Shown here in pieces: positions 11,939 through 22,194 of a DNA stretch of 64,000 nucleotides. How positions within the stretch are numbered: the first letter of the stretch is position 1; each line of letters starts with the position of its first letter. Origin of the DNA: Tipula vernalis (lineage: Eukaryota; Arthropoda; Insecta; Diptera; Tipulidae); NCBI GenBank assembly GCA_958295665.1, contig OY282558.1:66762789-66826788 (forward strand), given 5' to 3'. A program made the translations under genes and the position numbers. A model generated the notes under the pieces. It was given only the letters and a program-made list of their open reading frames with translations. It did no database searches and was not told the DNA's origin.

Positions 11939-12390
11939 GTGGACTAAAAAAAGCTCACGTATTTTTGAATTAAAATATCCATTGAACCGCAAGAGGACTA
12001 GGGTCACTTCGAAGACAATTGACTTAAATTCCCTTTATTATATTATCTTGGTTTTCTGATAACAAACAAAAAAAAATCAAGTGCCTAGCTTTACTAATCT
12101 GCTGTATTTACTTATGTTGAAATTTGGCCACATTTGGCGGTTTATGAAAATATTTTCTGAAGGAGTCTACCTGATTTTTATTTCTGCAGTGGTTCAGGAG
12201 TTATTTTAATTCCACATTTCTCGAAATCTCATGTAACTCCGGCGCTTAATAAATTAGAGAAGGCAAACATACTCGTATATTTCTGATATGCGGAATTGAA
12301 TAATCATGAATATAGTTTTTATACCATTACTCTAGCCCCTGCGGTTCAAAAGATATTTAAATTCAAAAATAGGGGATTTTTTCTACCCTT
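11939..12390. repeat. Inverted-repeat element, about 450 bp
   Basis: Bases 11939-12008 and 12325-12390 are reverse complements with scattered mismatches; shared blocks include ATTTTTGAATT and TTGAACCGCA. The centre is AT-rich and non-coding. The arms have diverged enough that the element is probably old. Confidence 0.5.
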
Positions 12391-14459
12391 CTACAACATT
12401 TCATAAATTTTAATACTGAATTTTACTTAGACTTTTATGGGTTTCGGTAGTTGAATTGTCTGTTCCTGTATAATATCCAGTACACCAGTTCGCTTGAATG
12501 CCCTCAACAAACAAATGTAATTGCAATTACAAGATGAAAGGGAGGGGCAGATTTGACGTGGATTATGAACCATGCTGCAAGGTATAATCTGGAATATTAA
12601 CATTTTGTTGATATTGAGTTAAACAAAGCCATTCCTTACTCTAAATCAATCAAATTTTGATTTTTACTATATGGGTTAGTTAAATTGAGATCTGAGCTTT
12701 AATAAAGTAATTTTAAAATTTGATTAAAATTCAGAATTGCAGGACCCTGAAATGGGTTATCAAATTCGGTTTAAATTCTGGATTTTAATATCATACTTTG
12801 AAATGTTTAATTTGGCATTGCTAGGTTCAAATTCATATACTTGACTAAACAACAGATTAATAATAAGAACGAATGGTTTTAGATCCTCGTTAACTAATTT
12901 GAATCGTCAGAAAACACGATAATATTTAGCCTTTCCAATTGAAATTAACACCGCATTAATGTTATCTCAGGATTGTATGTATCCCGGGAAAATATAAAAT
13001 GACTTCTCGAAGAATACTCGAGTAAAAAATCCCTCCCAGACTTTTTTTGCACAGTGTATTAAGGTAATTACAATACAAAATCACATGATATGTTGACAAA
13101 ATAAAAAAGGAAGAAGAAATCCTTCGGGGCCAATTCCGATTAATACCAGTTTACTTAATTTTGAATTTTAATGCTTTAAGCTATTAGAATTTGAAACATA
13201 CTTTAGTTTTTCACTGCATCGTTTAAATTCACTCCTAACAACAAGTAGAATACCATTAATTTTTGAAAAGCTACAGAAAATAATTTTTTACATTTTACGA
13301 AATTTTTCTAACTTTAGTTGAATTCGTTAAATAAGTACATAATGATCAAGTTATGAATTACAGGTAGGCGAGCTCATATGACATCGAAAACTCTGAAAAA
13401 CTTTAAAAACTTTAACCAAACCCCTAAGAATTGATTAATTAAATTAAAATTCGATTTTTTTTACGTTTACATAGCTTCCTACAATCTCACATTTTTCTTA
13501 TATTTCGGAAACCGGAGAAGATAATCAGAGAGCAAACTTGGTCAAAGAGCGAATTCAGTTTTGCTGGTTTTAAGTATATAATTAAGGATTTGATGTATGA
13601 CTCGAAAAATAATTTCTACACCCAAATAGGATTTTTCTACACCCATCATATTTGAATTTTAGTTTATATCGTAGTCCAACACATTCCATTTCTTCTAGAT
13701 TCACTTTAATAAAGGCCAATCTAAAGGTCCAGGTCTTTATAATGAAATCACAACTAGCAAATTTAAATGAACCACGTAATATGGTCAAATTAAGTAATCT
13801 TATTAGTTTTCCGTACTGATTTCCTACCAGTCTGTCCACCATTTACATTTTATCGATAAATTAATTTAAATTTTATAAATTTTACTTCCAAACTTTAAAT
13901 CCGAATTTTAAATTTTAAATTTTAAAGTTTAATAATCCCCCCGACCATGTATGATTTTAATTAAAAGGATTAAGTTGAATACCGAGCTCACAACATTCAG
14001 ATTAAAATAAGCATTAAATTATTGAGATTAAAATTAAGTTAAATTCCGCTATAATATAATCCATCTCAATTACAGTATAATCCACTTGTTTGTCAAAAGG
14101 AAGTAGCCGAACAAAATCGTTTCATTACTACATAAAAAATAATAATTTGATCAATTGACTCAATAAAATGTAGTAGTACTCGACAGCAAATTATTCAATT
14201 GAATTTCTCGGTAATTTTACTTTTTTTTTTTTATTACTGTACTCGATACATAAAATGATGATGATCTTTAATATTATTATCATCTAATTACGTATGATTA
14301 TTTTAAATTAAATTAAATTGACTTTATGTGGTATGTTCTATAAGACGACGACAGTAAATAATAGTCGACCCCAATCTAACCTTTTAGGTCATTTAAATAT
14401 AATTTTTATTTAATTTAATTTAATTATTATTACTTTTTTAGGAATTTTCCGTTGATTAG
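12391..14459. other. No gene recognised
   Basis: Long AT-rich stretch with poly-T and TAAATT-type low-complexity tracts (for example 13862-13930 and 14220-14235). No frame has recognisable content. Confidence 0.4.
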
Positions 14460-14538
14460 TTGTATGTGTGTGTGTCTAATATTAAGAATGTGGGATGTAG
14501 ACTAAATATTCACACAAGAAAAATGTTAACTACTTACC

Positions 14539-14681
14539 AACCTCCGCACAGGAAAATCGCAATAAATTTAATAAACAAAAAACTATATACTCGCTCTGAT
14601 ATATCCGATGAAAGATCAAAACCCTTTGATAAGCACTTGGGCAGCAGGAGTTCTAATATCTCCTGCGGCACTAGTACTTAG
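14539..14681 (+). other. Possible terminal exon, unassigned
   Basis: A small island of higher GC ends in a stop on either strand. The plus strand reads SKPFDKHLGSRSSNISCGTST then TAG at 14679. The minus strand has an acceptor-like TTTTCTAAG followed by SAAGDIRTPAAQVLIKGF then TGA. Either could be a last coding exon next to the AT-rich, UTR-like sequence to its right. I recognise neither, and neither has a confirmed partner exon in the window. Confidence 0.2.
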
Positions 14682-14689
14682 AAAAGAGA

Positions 14690-16020
14690 TAATTTAATTT
14701 TCGTATATATAATCACAAAATTTTAGTCACACATTTTTTTATTTTTTTTATTTTTTGATTTATTTAGTCACTTCACCAAACCATAATACAATACAAATTA
14801 AATGTCACAAAACGAAATATAAACGACGAATATAACCAAGCCGCACAAACATTCAAGCTGAACTGATCAAATCTAATAATTTTGATCTATAATTTCAACT
14901 TTTTCCCCATTGTGTATATTGATGATATACTGGGTTGTTATAACCCAATTCATACTGTGCGCTTGGCAAAGGCTCTTGATCAACTACTAAATAAACTGTA
15001 ACGGATCGTACATACCAAAAAAAAAGAAAAACTGTATATAAGTTGATTTTAATAAAGAAGAATTGAGAATGTCCGGTAGCCCACATTCATTTCGAACCGA
15101 GCACACACAATACTGAACAACAAAAAAAAAACATATATATTCAATTAAATAATTGAAATATTTAATAAACGACGAGAGATGAAAGATCAGGGTTGAATTG
15201 TTAGTTGTTACACATTGTAAGAATATTATTAGCCCTTTACATAACAACAACAACAACAACAAAATATAAATCAGAAATAATTTTAATTTACGAGGGGAAG
15301 TCCGACGATCGACTTAAGTACATATACAATTAAAAATTTGACTTGGTGGCGATCTTAAAAATAACAAATGTTGATTGTCCATTCATGACTACGAAAATTG
15401 TGTATCAAATTTGGCACTGGATACGGGCATCTTTAGTTTTTTTGTTTTAATTGAATTTGATGGTTTATTAATTTTTTTTTCTTCTTGTTAAATTATGTTG
15501 TATGTACTGCTGGAATCTATTAGAAAACACAACTACTATGTAACACAGATGCATATATCAAGAACAATGTACTACACTCGAATTAGAATACAAATTTTTT
15601 AACACATTTGGCTTCATGCCCTTGTCTTATCTTGTGTGCGTGTTTATGATATAATAATCGTTTTAATTGCTTTGCTAATAGATGGAATCATCCGAAAAGT
15701 ATCTTTGTGACTTAAAAAATATAAGTGCTGGATATAATTTAGTGATTTTGCAACCAACATAAAACAGGAAAAGTACAAATTTTTATGTGTTTCTAAGATT
15801 TAGTGATCGTGGGTGTTTTTGCTCGGTTGCTTTGGTCTGCAATTTGTTGTGTGGAATGAGGAATATACATAGGTACTTCACACATTTCAATTGTGCTCGG
15901 ATAAAATTTAAATCAAAAATGATGACCATTAAAGTTTGTACTACTGTTTAAGTCATAACGGGTTATTGTGCTTATTTCGTCTAATGCCCCGAACCTTCAT
16001 CAAACGGCACTTACTTCCAT
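14690..16020. other. AT-rich non-coding stretch with a short (CAA)n
   Basis: UTR-like or intergenic sequence. The only clear feature is a (CAA) microsatellite of about seven units at 15242-15262. No gene is recognised. Confidence 0.45.
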
Positions 16021-16023
16021 ATA

Positions 16024-17430
16024 AATATTGAAATTCAACAGATTGGTGAATTTTGTAGCATGAAATTTGATAGATTGGCATTCAATACCTGTAGACTAAA
16101 ATTCGATAGATTAAATCTGACATATTATGGAGTTCGATAGAATGAAACATGATAGATTGAAATTCGATAGAATTTAATTTGGATTAAAACTCGATAGAAT
16201 AAAGTTCGATAAATTATTTGAAATTAGACAAAAATCCGTAGAATAAAATAGAATTCAAATTTATTAGATTTGAACTCTCTAAATATGATTGTGTGAAATC
16301 CAATAGACTGGAATTCGTTAGACTCTTCCAAGAGATCTTCCAATAGAAACAAAGTCGATTGATTAAAATTCAATAGAATGAAATCCGATGGATAGGAATT
16401 TGATAAAATTAAAATTTACAGATGAGACTTCAAAAGATTAATGAATTCTGTCGGCTGAAATTCGATAGATTAGAATTCGGTAGATTGATAATGACATCTG
16501 ATAAATCGAAACTCTCTAGACTAACACCGAAATTCGTTTAAACTAAGATTCGATAGAAAAATTTCGATAGATTGGAATTTGATACAATGAAATTTAATTT
16601 GACAATTCAGAATTCAAAAGATTATTGTATTCTGTAGACGGCAATTCGATAGATTGGAATTTGATATAATGAAATGATTCAAATTCGATAGTTTAATATT
16701 CGATAGGCTGAAATTCAATTGCGATAGAATGAAATTCGATGATGTTAATTCGATAGACTGGAATCCAATAGAATGGAACTTGATAGATTGAAATTTGATA
16801 GATTGGAAATCCATAATTCCATACAATAAAGTTTTATACCTACATTGAAATGTGACAGGTTAGAACTCTGTAAATTGAAAATCCTTAGAATAACACTCTA
16901 TGGAATCAAATTCGTTAGAATAGAACTTGAGAGATAGAAATCGATAAGTATTTGATGGATTGAAATTTGACCGATTGGAAAGGAGAATAATTGAAAAAAA
17001 AATCGATAGATTGAAATTCGATCGATTAAAATTGATAGACCGAAATTCATTAGATTGAACTTTGAAAGAATGATATTTGATAAGTTGAATTTTGAAGGAT
17101 CGGTGAATTCTGTAGAATGAAATTCTATAGATTGGAATTCGATAGAACGAAATTTGATAGATTAAAATTCGAAGACTCAAACTCGATCGATTTCAGTTTC
17201 GTTAGAAATTCGATAGACAGGAATTCGGTAGAAGGAGGTAGATTGGAATTTGAAACATTGGAAATCCCTAGAATAAAAACTGATAAAAAAAATTCGGTAG
17301 ATGGGAATTTGACAGATTAAGACTCAATTGATCTGAATTCGATATTGTGAAACTTGATAGATTGAAATTTGAAAGAATGAAATTTAAGTGGTTCGAACTC
17401 TGTAGACTAAATGTAGACTCTGTAGATGGA
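16024..17430. repeat. Degenerate 15-base minisatellite, about 1.4 kb
   Basis: Dozens of imperfect units built on GATAGATTGAAATTC and GATAGAATGGAATTC run through this interval, with a last trace at 17625-17660. Spacing is mostly 15 bases with frequent indels. Because 15 is a multiple of three, several frames stay open and encode five-residue periodicities (for example FQSIK/FQSIE at 16614-16826 and FYRIP/FYRIS at 16860-17180, both minus strand). These are repeat artefacts. The array abuts an inverted Penelope-like fragment. Confidence 0.8.
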
Positions 17431-17659
17431 AATTTGAAAACTTAGGGTTTTAATACGTCATTGGTTATTACATTTGGGACTTTAATTGAATTTGAAACAG
17501 TATATAAAAAACGAGTGATTGGTTGTCAATGGAGAAACAAATTAGAGGTAGTTGTGAAAATGAAAGCAGAGGTAGTAGTGACTGAAGCTCAAATTTACGT
17601 GTCAGTAGCATATAGAATTTGATGACTTTCAATAGAATGGAATTCGATAGATTGAATTT

Positions 17660-17873
17660 GTTCATCACATCTATTAATGTGGTTCCGGATTCATTTTTGT
17701 TGGCAGTATATTTGATGTTGTCAAGCTCAATTTTGTATAGTTCAACTCCGACATTGGTATGTTGTTCAATCTATGTCCGCCACATGATAGGCGGTAAGCG
17801 GCTATTTTATGTTGATACGGATGACTCGACTTCTGCTGGATCGTTTGATAAATTTGCGTAGGTTCTCTGATAA
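17660..17873 (-). mobile_element. Penelope-like element fragment, inverted copy
   Basis: The reverse complement of this interval matches 26734-26935 closely over about 200 bases. Its minus-strand translation includes HRLNNIPMSE, resembling the conserved block downstream of the reverse transcriptase core in Penelope-like elements. Together with the plus-strand copy it forms an inverted pair on either side of the errantivirus. Penelope-like elements are known for partial inverted copies at their ends. It is disrupted by stops and indels. Confidence 0.55.
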
Positions 17874-18419
17874 TTTGGAATGTATATTTCTGATTTATAA
17901 TTTATTGTAAGATCCAAAAAATGTATTGTTGTATTGTGTTGAAGTTACAAAGTAATGTTTAATTTTGGCTGGATTCCATTTAAATAAATAAGAAACTGGT
18001 CCAGCTGCCTCTTGGTATCCGTAAATAAAATAAATGTGTCATCCTATAGAAGTTTACAACATGCATTTACAAATTTATAGGTTCATACGAACATTTTGCA
18101 TCGTTTGGAGGAGCAGATTGAAATAAGATTACACTACAATACATACGCCATACGTAGATAGTTGAGGGTTTTGATTAAATGACAAAATAAGGTTTACTAC
18201 GAATGTGCCGACTACAACCCATATACATTTCCTCATTTAAATGAGAACGTCACGGATATCTAATTTGACGACAGTGAGAGAAAGGGTTGAAATATAACTT
18301 GTCACCATACAACAATTAAAATAATCAGCCTAGGGTCTTATTGATGATCGAAAATGCGATTATTAAAACAAATATGGAGCACCTAGCAGATATTAGAACG
18401 TAGTCGATAAAATTAAAGA
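17874..18419. other. No gene recognised
   Basis: Probably decayed transposon sequence between the two Penelope-like fragments; no readable domain. Confidence 0.35.
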
Positions 18420-18778
18420 TAATATTCATCATATGCCAGTCCTACAGAACAACGAGAATAAAACCGCCACCAGCATAAGAAATACAGTAAATAACAGTGG
18501 TGCAATTATTGTTAAAGCTGAAAAGTAGAACAGAGTGATAGTAATGACAATGTGTGTCTCTAAAATTAATGAGTTCATTTTGAACAATGTAGTGCAAGAA
18601 TGAATGAGGATCCTACTGCAAAATACAATGATAGCATTAAAGGTATTATCAACAAATCAACACATTCATTCAATAATATGTTTAAACCACCAATTCGAAG
18701 TATGCCTAAAATCCCCAAGAAGGACGTGCTAATGATCAGTGGTTAATTTCACGTCAGCACCTTCTTTCAGAGTTGCAG
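18420..18778 (+). pseudogene. Penelope-like reverse transcriptase, 5' part
   Basis: Interrupted frames read NSGAIIVKAEK, then CVSKINEFILNN, then NEDPTAKYNDSIKGIINKS and finally RSMPKIPKK. The order (an Ile-rich start, a DPT box, then a PPR-GLPKIHK-like box) matches the N-terminal part of Penelope-like reverse transcriptases. The errantivirus has inserted at 18778/18779 and the downstream part of this fossil resumes at 26653. Stops inside the reading show it was already dead. Confidence 0.5.
18775..18778. other. Target site duplication, left copy (ERV-1)
   Basis: GCAG here and at 26649-26652 flanks the two LTRs exactly. Four-base duplications are usual for errantiviruses. Confidence 0.85.
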
Positions 18779-19258
18779 AATTATATCGTGGTTTGTGGCC
18801 GATATAATAAATTTATTTTTTTTACGGAGCGACCAATGTTATTTTATTCAGCGTAATGTGGTATTTAAATAAAAAAAAAAATATAATATTCGATTTTTGT
18901 TTGTACTTTATTTCACTTAAACTGTATAATGTTTGAAAAAGGAATGAACAACTAATTATATTACATGAGAGTATTTATATGAGATTATACAATAATGAAA
19001 ATATTGTGTTTATGTAACATATGGTATGATTATTATATTTTATTTTTCTGTTGATATGCATGATCACAAAAAGGGTTTTATTGTTTTTGTTTTATTTTTG
19101 TGTTGATAAAATATTGATTTAATCTTATCTTTAAAAATTATATTTATGTATGAATATAATATATACTATGTAATACAATATATTGTATTGATAACATTGA
19201 TTATATTATTGATTCGTGTTAGGATTAACATGTGTTGTTGGATGATGCGGATGTAACT
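18779..19258 (-). repeat. ERV-1 3' LTR (left copy)
   Basis: 480 bases matching 26169-26648 with no difference found by eye. Read on the minus strand it starts AGTTACATCC and ends in TATAATT. It contains AATAAA signals on the minus strand that could serve in polyadenylation. Confidence 0.92.
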
Positions 19259-20868
19259 CCTCCCTCCTTAAGTTCGATCTCGTCCTCGAGAGTGGCTGCA
19301 ATTTTCTTTGATAAGGATTTGAAAAATACGTTGCTTCTGCAAGTATAATAAATGATTAATGCGAGTACTATAATTATAATAATGGTTCCAAATGATATTG
19401 AGTGATATGTTACTCGTAGCCTTCTTTCAACTTCTTCTGCGTAATTTTGTTGGGCTGATTGTATTTTTTCGAAGTTTTTTAATTTTTCGAGATTTTTGAA
19501 GTTATGCTGTTTAAGTTTTGGTAAATCGATGTATTCTTCCATTATTGTTGTTACGTTAATATTATCCATTGGTTGAATGATGTTTATTTTGTGTTTTTTT
19601 ATTGTGATGTCATTTGTGAATATGCTTTCATTAATTGTGAGTGTGCAGTTATGAAATTTGATTAATTTCCGTCCTAATATTTGTTTAGGTGCGTTTTTAC
19701 ATGTTGATGAAATACTCGTTCCGTTTTTGGTTGATATGTATAAATACCCTGGTTGTAAATGGTCGATGTTATCCGTTTGATGAATTTCCTTTGTTTCGCA
19801 TAGTGCTTCATTTTTAAAAATCATGTTGTGTATACATATATTTGGATTTTTTATTAATGTTTGCTCGTGGCAAAAATATATTTGTTCAATTATAAAGCAT
19901 GGTTTGGTAATTTCCATATAGGTTTTTGGATTTAGGACAATTTGATTAGTATTTATGTTTATTAATTGATTATTTTGAATAGGTATAGGTTTAATATAGT
20001 AATATGTTAATGATTCTTTACAAAATTCTGGTACTTGGATTATGATGATTAGATTCGTATCGTTGTAGTAGGCTTGTATTCCTAGTAATGAGTAAATTTG
20101 TTCTTCCGATTTTAAATATATTGAATTATTAATTAGATGTTGATTTATGTCATATAGCTCATGATTATCTAATATGTGCGTTGAGATTACTTGAATTTTA
20201 GCGAACGTAATAATCTCGTGTATTTTGTTAATTTGGTCTTTCATTAGGTTTATATTAAAATCTAGTGTTAATCCGTAGTCTTGTATTTGATGGTTTATCC
20301 ATACTGATAAATTTGCTTTTTGTGCATCTACTGCCATATTATGCCTCATTGCTGTCATAGTTTTATCTATAAATTGTGTGATGTTTTCAAATCTGTCTAT
20401 CATGTCTTGATTTAGTTTTATTTGTTCCTGAAATTGCTCGTGTATTGTATATGAGTCGTTATCTAATTTCATTATTGCGTTTTTCAAATATACAAAATCG
20501 TTATTATCTAAATTTCCTGTTATAGATTTAATTAATGTCCCTAGAGGGTTAAAGATTCCTCGTTTGGGTCGTTCTAGAGTTATTGGTAAAATTGATTTTA
20601 AATCTTTTTCAAGTTGTATATATTTTTGTCTTGCTATATTCGTTATTGTTTTCGGAAAGTTGTTAGGTATTAATATAAGTTCTTCTAACCAATTTATTGA
20701 AATGTTAATATTTTCTAAATTTGATTTAAGATCTTGTAATTCTATTAGATGTATAAGTTTTTTATATGATGTTATTATTCTTGCCTCGGCTATCTCGAGT
20801 GTTATTAAACCTTTGTTGTTTATCATATCAAATATTTCAATTGATTGTGACAGGATACAGATTGGTAA
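19225..20868 (-). CDS. env: ERV-1 env, baculovirus-F-like fusion glycoprotein
   Basis: A single intact frame: 533 residues counted from the ATG at 20826. It is also open upstream to an acceptor at 20869-20876 (CATTACAG), as expected for an env made from a spliced subgenomic RNA. In order it has an N-terminal subunit, a furin-type site RPKR at residues 86-89, and a GIFNPLGTLIKSITGNLD segment directly after it, the usual place for the fusion peptide. A long ectodomain with Cys and N-glycosylation sequons follows, then a transmembrane helix at about 476-496 (rich in Ile) and a tail of about 37 residues. In errantiviruses this protein sits in the envelope and mediates membrane fusion. If the leader exon supplies the start and signal peptide, the ATG at 20826 is internal. 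The end overlaps the 3' LTR. No break is seen. Confidence 0.85.
   Translation of the reverse strand, partial: LPICILSQSIEIFDMINNKGLITLEIAEARIITSYKKLIHLIELQDLKSNLENINISINWLEELILIPNNFPKTITNIARQKYIQLEKDLKSILPITLERPKRGIFNPLGTLIKSITGNLDNNDFVYLKNAIMKLDNDSYTIHEQFQEQIKLNQDMIDRFENITQFIDKTMTAMRHNMAVDAQKANLSVWINHQIQDYGLTLDFNINLMKDQINKIHEIITFAKIQVISTHILDNHELYDINQHLINNSIYLKSEEQIYSLLGIQAYYNDTNLIIIIQVPEFCKESLTYYYIKPIPIQNNQLININTNQIVLNPKTYMEITKPCFIIEQIYFCHEQTLIKNPNICIHNMIFKNEALCETKEIHQTDNIDHLQPGYLYISTKNGTSISSTCKNAPKQILGRKLIKFHNCTLTINESIFTNDITIKKHKINIIQPMDNINVTTIMEEYIDLPKLKQHNFKNLEKLKNFEKIQSAQQNYAEEVERRLRVTYHSISFGTIIIIIVLALIIYYTCRSNVFFKSLSKKIAATLEDEIELKEGGVTSASSNNTC
19259..19271 (-). promoter_or_regulatory. 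ERV-1 polypurine tract
   Basis: The minus strand reads TTAAGGAGGGAGG directly before the 3' LTR. This is the purine run that primes plus-strand DNA synthesis in LTR retroelements. It overlaps the end of env (stop at 19225-19227 lies inside the LTR). Confidence 0.8.
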
Positions 20869-20876
20869 CCTGTAAT
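20869..20876 (-). promoter_or_regulatory. Probable env splice acceptor (ERV-1)
   Basis: The minus strand reads an AT-rich, T-containing run followed by CATTACAG, with the exon beginning GTTACC at 20869. The env frame is open directly from this point. The donor was not located, though the gag leader is the usual place. Confidence 0.6.
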
Positions 20877-20883
20877 GATAATT

Positions 20884-22191
20884 TTAATTTTTAATTTTAC
20901 TTTTGTGTACCTTTCTTTTATTAGTGGTAACGGTTATTCCATTATCTTGGAGGACTTTATGTTTGATGTTTATTGGTTTTAATTTATTTCTTGTATTAAT
21001 TTTTTCAAATATAGTTTGATCTTTTTCAAAAGTTTGGGGATCTATCCTATCCTTATTTATTCTATTTAATATTTTATTTTTATTCTTAAAATTAAATTCT
21101 CTAATAATATTTTTGATTGAGTTATATTTATCTTTGGTTTCTTTAAGATAATCTGAGGTTGGAATTATATTTATATCGGGTAAATTGTTGATTAACATAT
21201 AACCTCGATGTATTTCGAATGGTTTAACACCTATTGATGAATGTATTGAATTATTGTAAATTAAAAGAGACTTATTTAATAATGGTATAATTTCTATTGT
21301 CTTATTTTCATAAAATATTATACGACTAATTTCCGTGATTGTGGAATGGAAACGTCCAATTGGGCTATTTCCCGTTGAAGATTTTGCTGTTGTAACATGT
21401 GTTTCAATGTCAAATGCGGAAAAAAATTCTTTAATTTTGTTTGAGGTAAATTCTCCTGCGTTATCAAATACAATTTGTTTTGGTATTCCTTCCCGTGAAA
21501 ATATCTGTTCAAGGGTTTGAATTACTGTTGAGGTTGTTCTGTCTTTCAGAAATTCCATCATTGCATATTTTGAGAATTTGTCAATGATAGTTAAGAAAAT
21601 ATGTCCTTTCATGGAAAATGTGTCCATATGCCATATTTCTAGGGGAGAATTTGGCGAAATTGTTTCTTGAAATTTGATATTATTAGTTTTTCTATCGTAT
21701 TTGTTTAAGTTACATATTTCACATTGTGAGATATAATTTGTGATTGTTTCTCTCATTAGAGGAAAATAATATTTGCGAGAAATTTGTGCGAGATTTTCAT
21801 TAACACCACGATGCCCATTATTATGTGTTTTAATTATTACTTCAACTTTCTTTATATCATCTGATAAATCTATTTTTAGTTTTTTAGAACGAATTATTTT
21901 TAAATTTGACTCTTTAAAATGTTGTTTAAAGATTTGATTAATTAAGATAAAATTTTCATCATTACAATATAGCACTGTAACTTTTTTTGACCTTAAATAT
22001 TTAGTAAATATGTTTATTATATCTTCCTTATGGAATATATTTTTCCTAACTTTAATTCTTTTATATGATTCATGTATAATTGTTAAGGTTTCTTTCACTA
22101 CACTATGGTTATCGTCGACTATAATCCATAATTGATTTGGGAAAGAGTTTATACATCTGTTTGTTTCTTGAATAATATAATTTTTTATTTT
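20884..22191 (-). pseudogene. pol: ERV-1 pol, integrase part downstream of the stop
   Basis: This frame is the direct continuation of the RT/RNase H frame after the TAA at 22192-22194. It is 404 residues from the GTG at 22098, plus 31 codons before that. Integrase features in order are: the HHCC zinc-binding domain (HNNGHRG then CEIC), the first catalytic Asp in WHMDTFS, and the second in FDNAGEF at about residue 212. Thirty-six residues later, where the catalytic Glu of D,D-35-E should be, the codon at 21355-21357 is GGA (Gly, residue 248) in the block NSPIGRFHST. The sister element in this window has Glu at the matching place. The C-terminal basic domain is full length. With Gly there the strand-transfer chemistry should fail. 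Confidence 0.85.
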
Positions 22192-22194
22192 TTA
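22192..22194 (-). other. In-frame TAA between RNase H and integrase
   Basis: The stop and the GTG at 22098 are exactly 96 bases apart, so pol continues in the same frame with no indel. Its context on the minus strand is AGCAAATAAAAAATA. Family members normally have one uninterrupted pol. Confidence 0.85.

Noticed and set aside
16614..17180. Minus-strand frames with five-residue periodicity resembling a pentapeptide-repeat protein
   Set aside because: The periodicity comes from the 15-base minisatellite and appears in several frames and on both strands; there is no start context, conserved Leu/Phe core or flanking gene structure.
22192..22194. Programmed stop-codon readthrough as the default explanation of the TAA
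   Set aside because: TAA followed by A is a poor readthrough context, and other lesions in the same pol favour a simple null; kept only as a question to test across copies.
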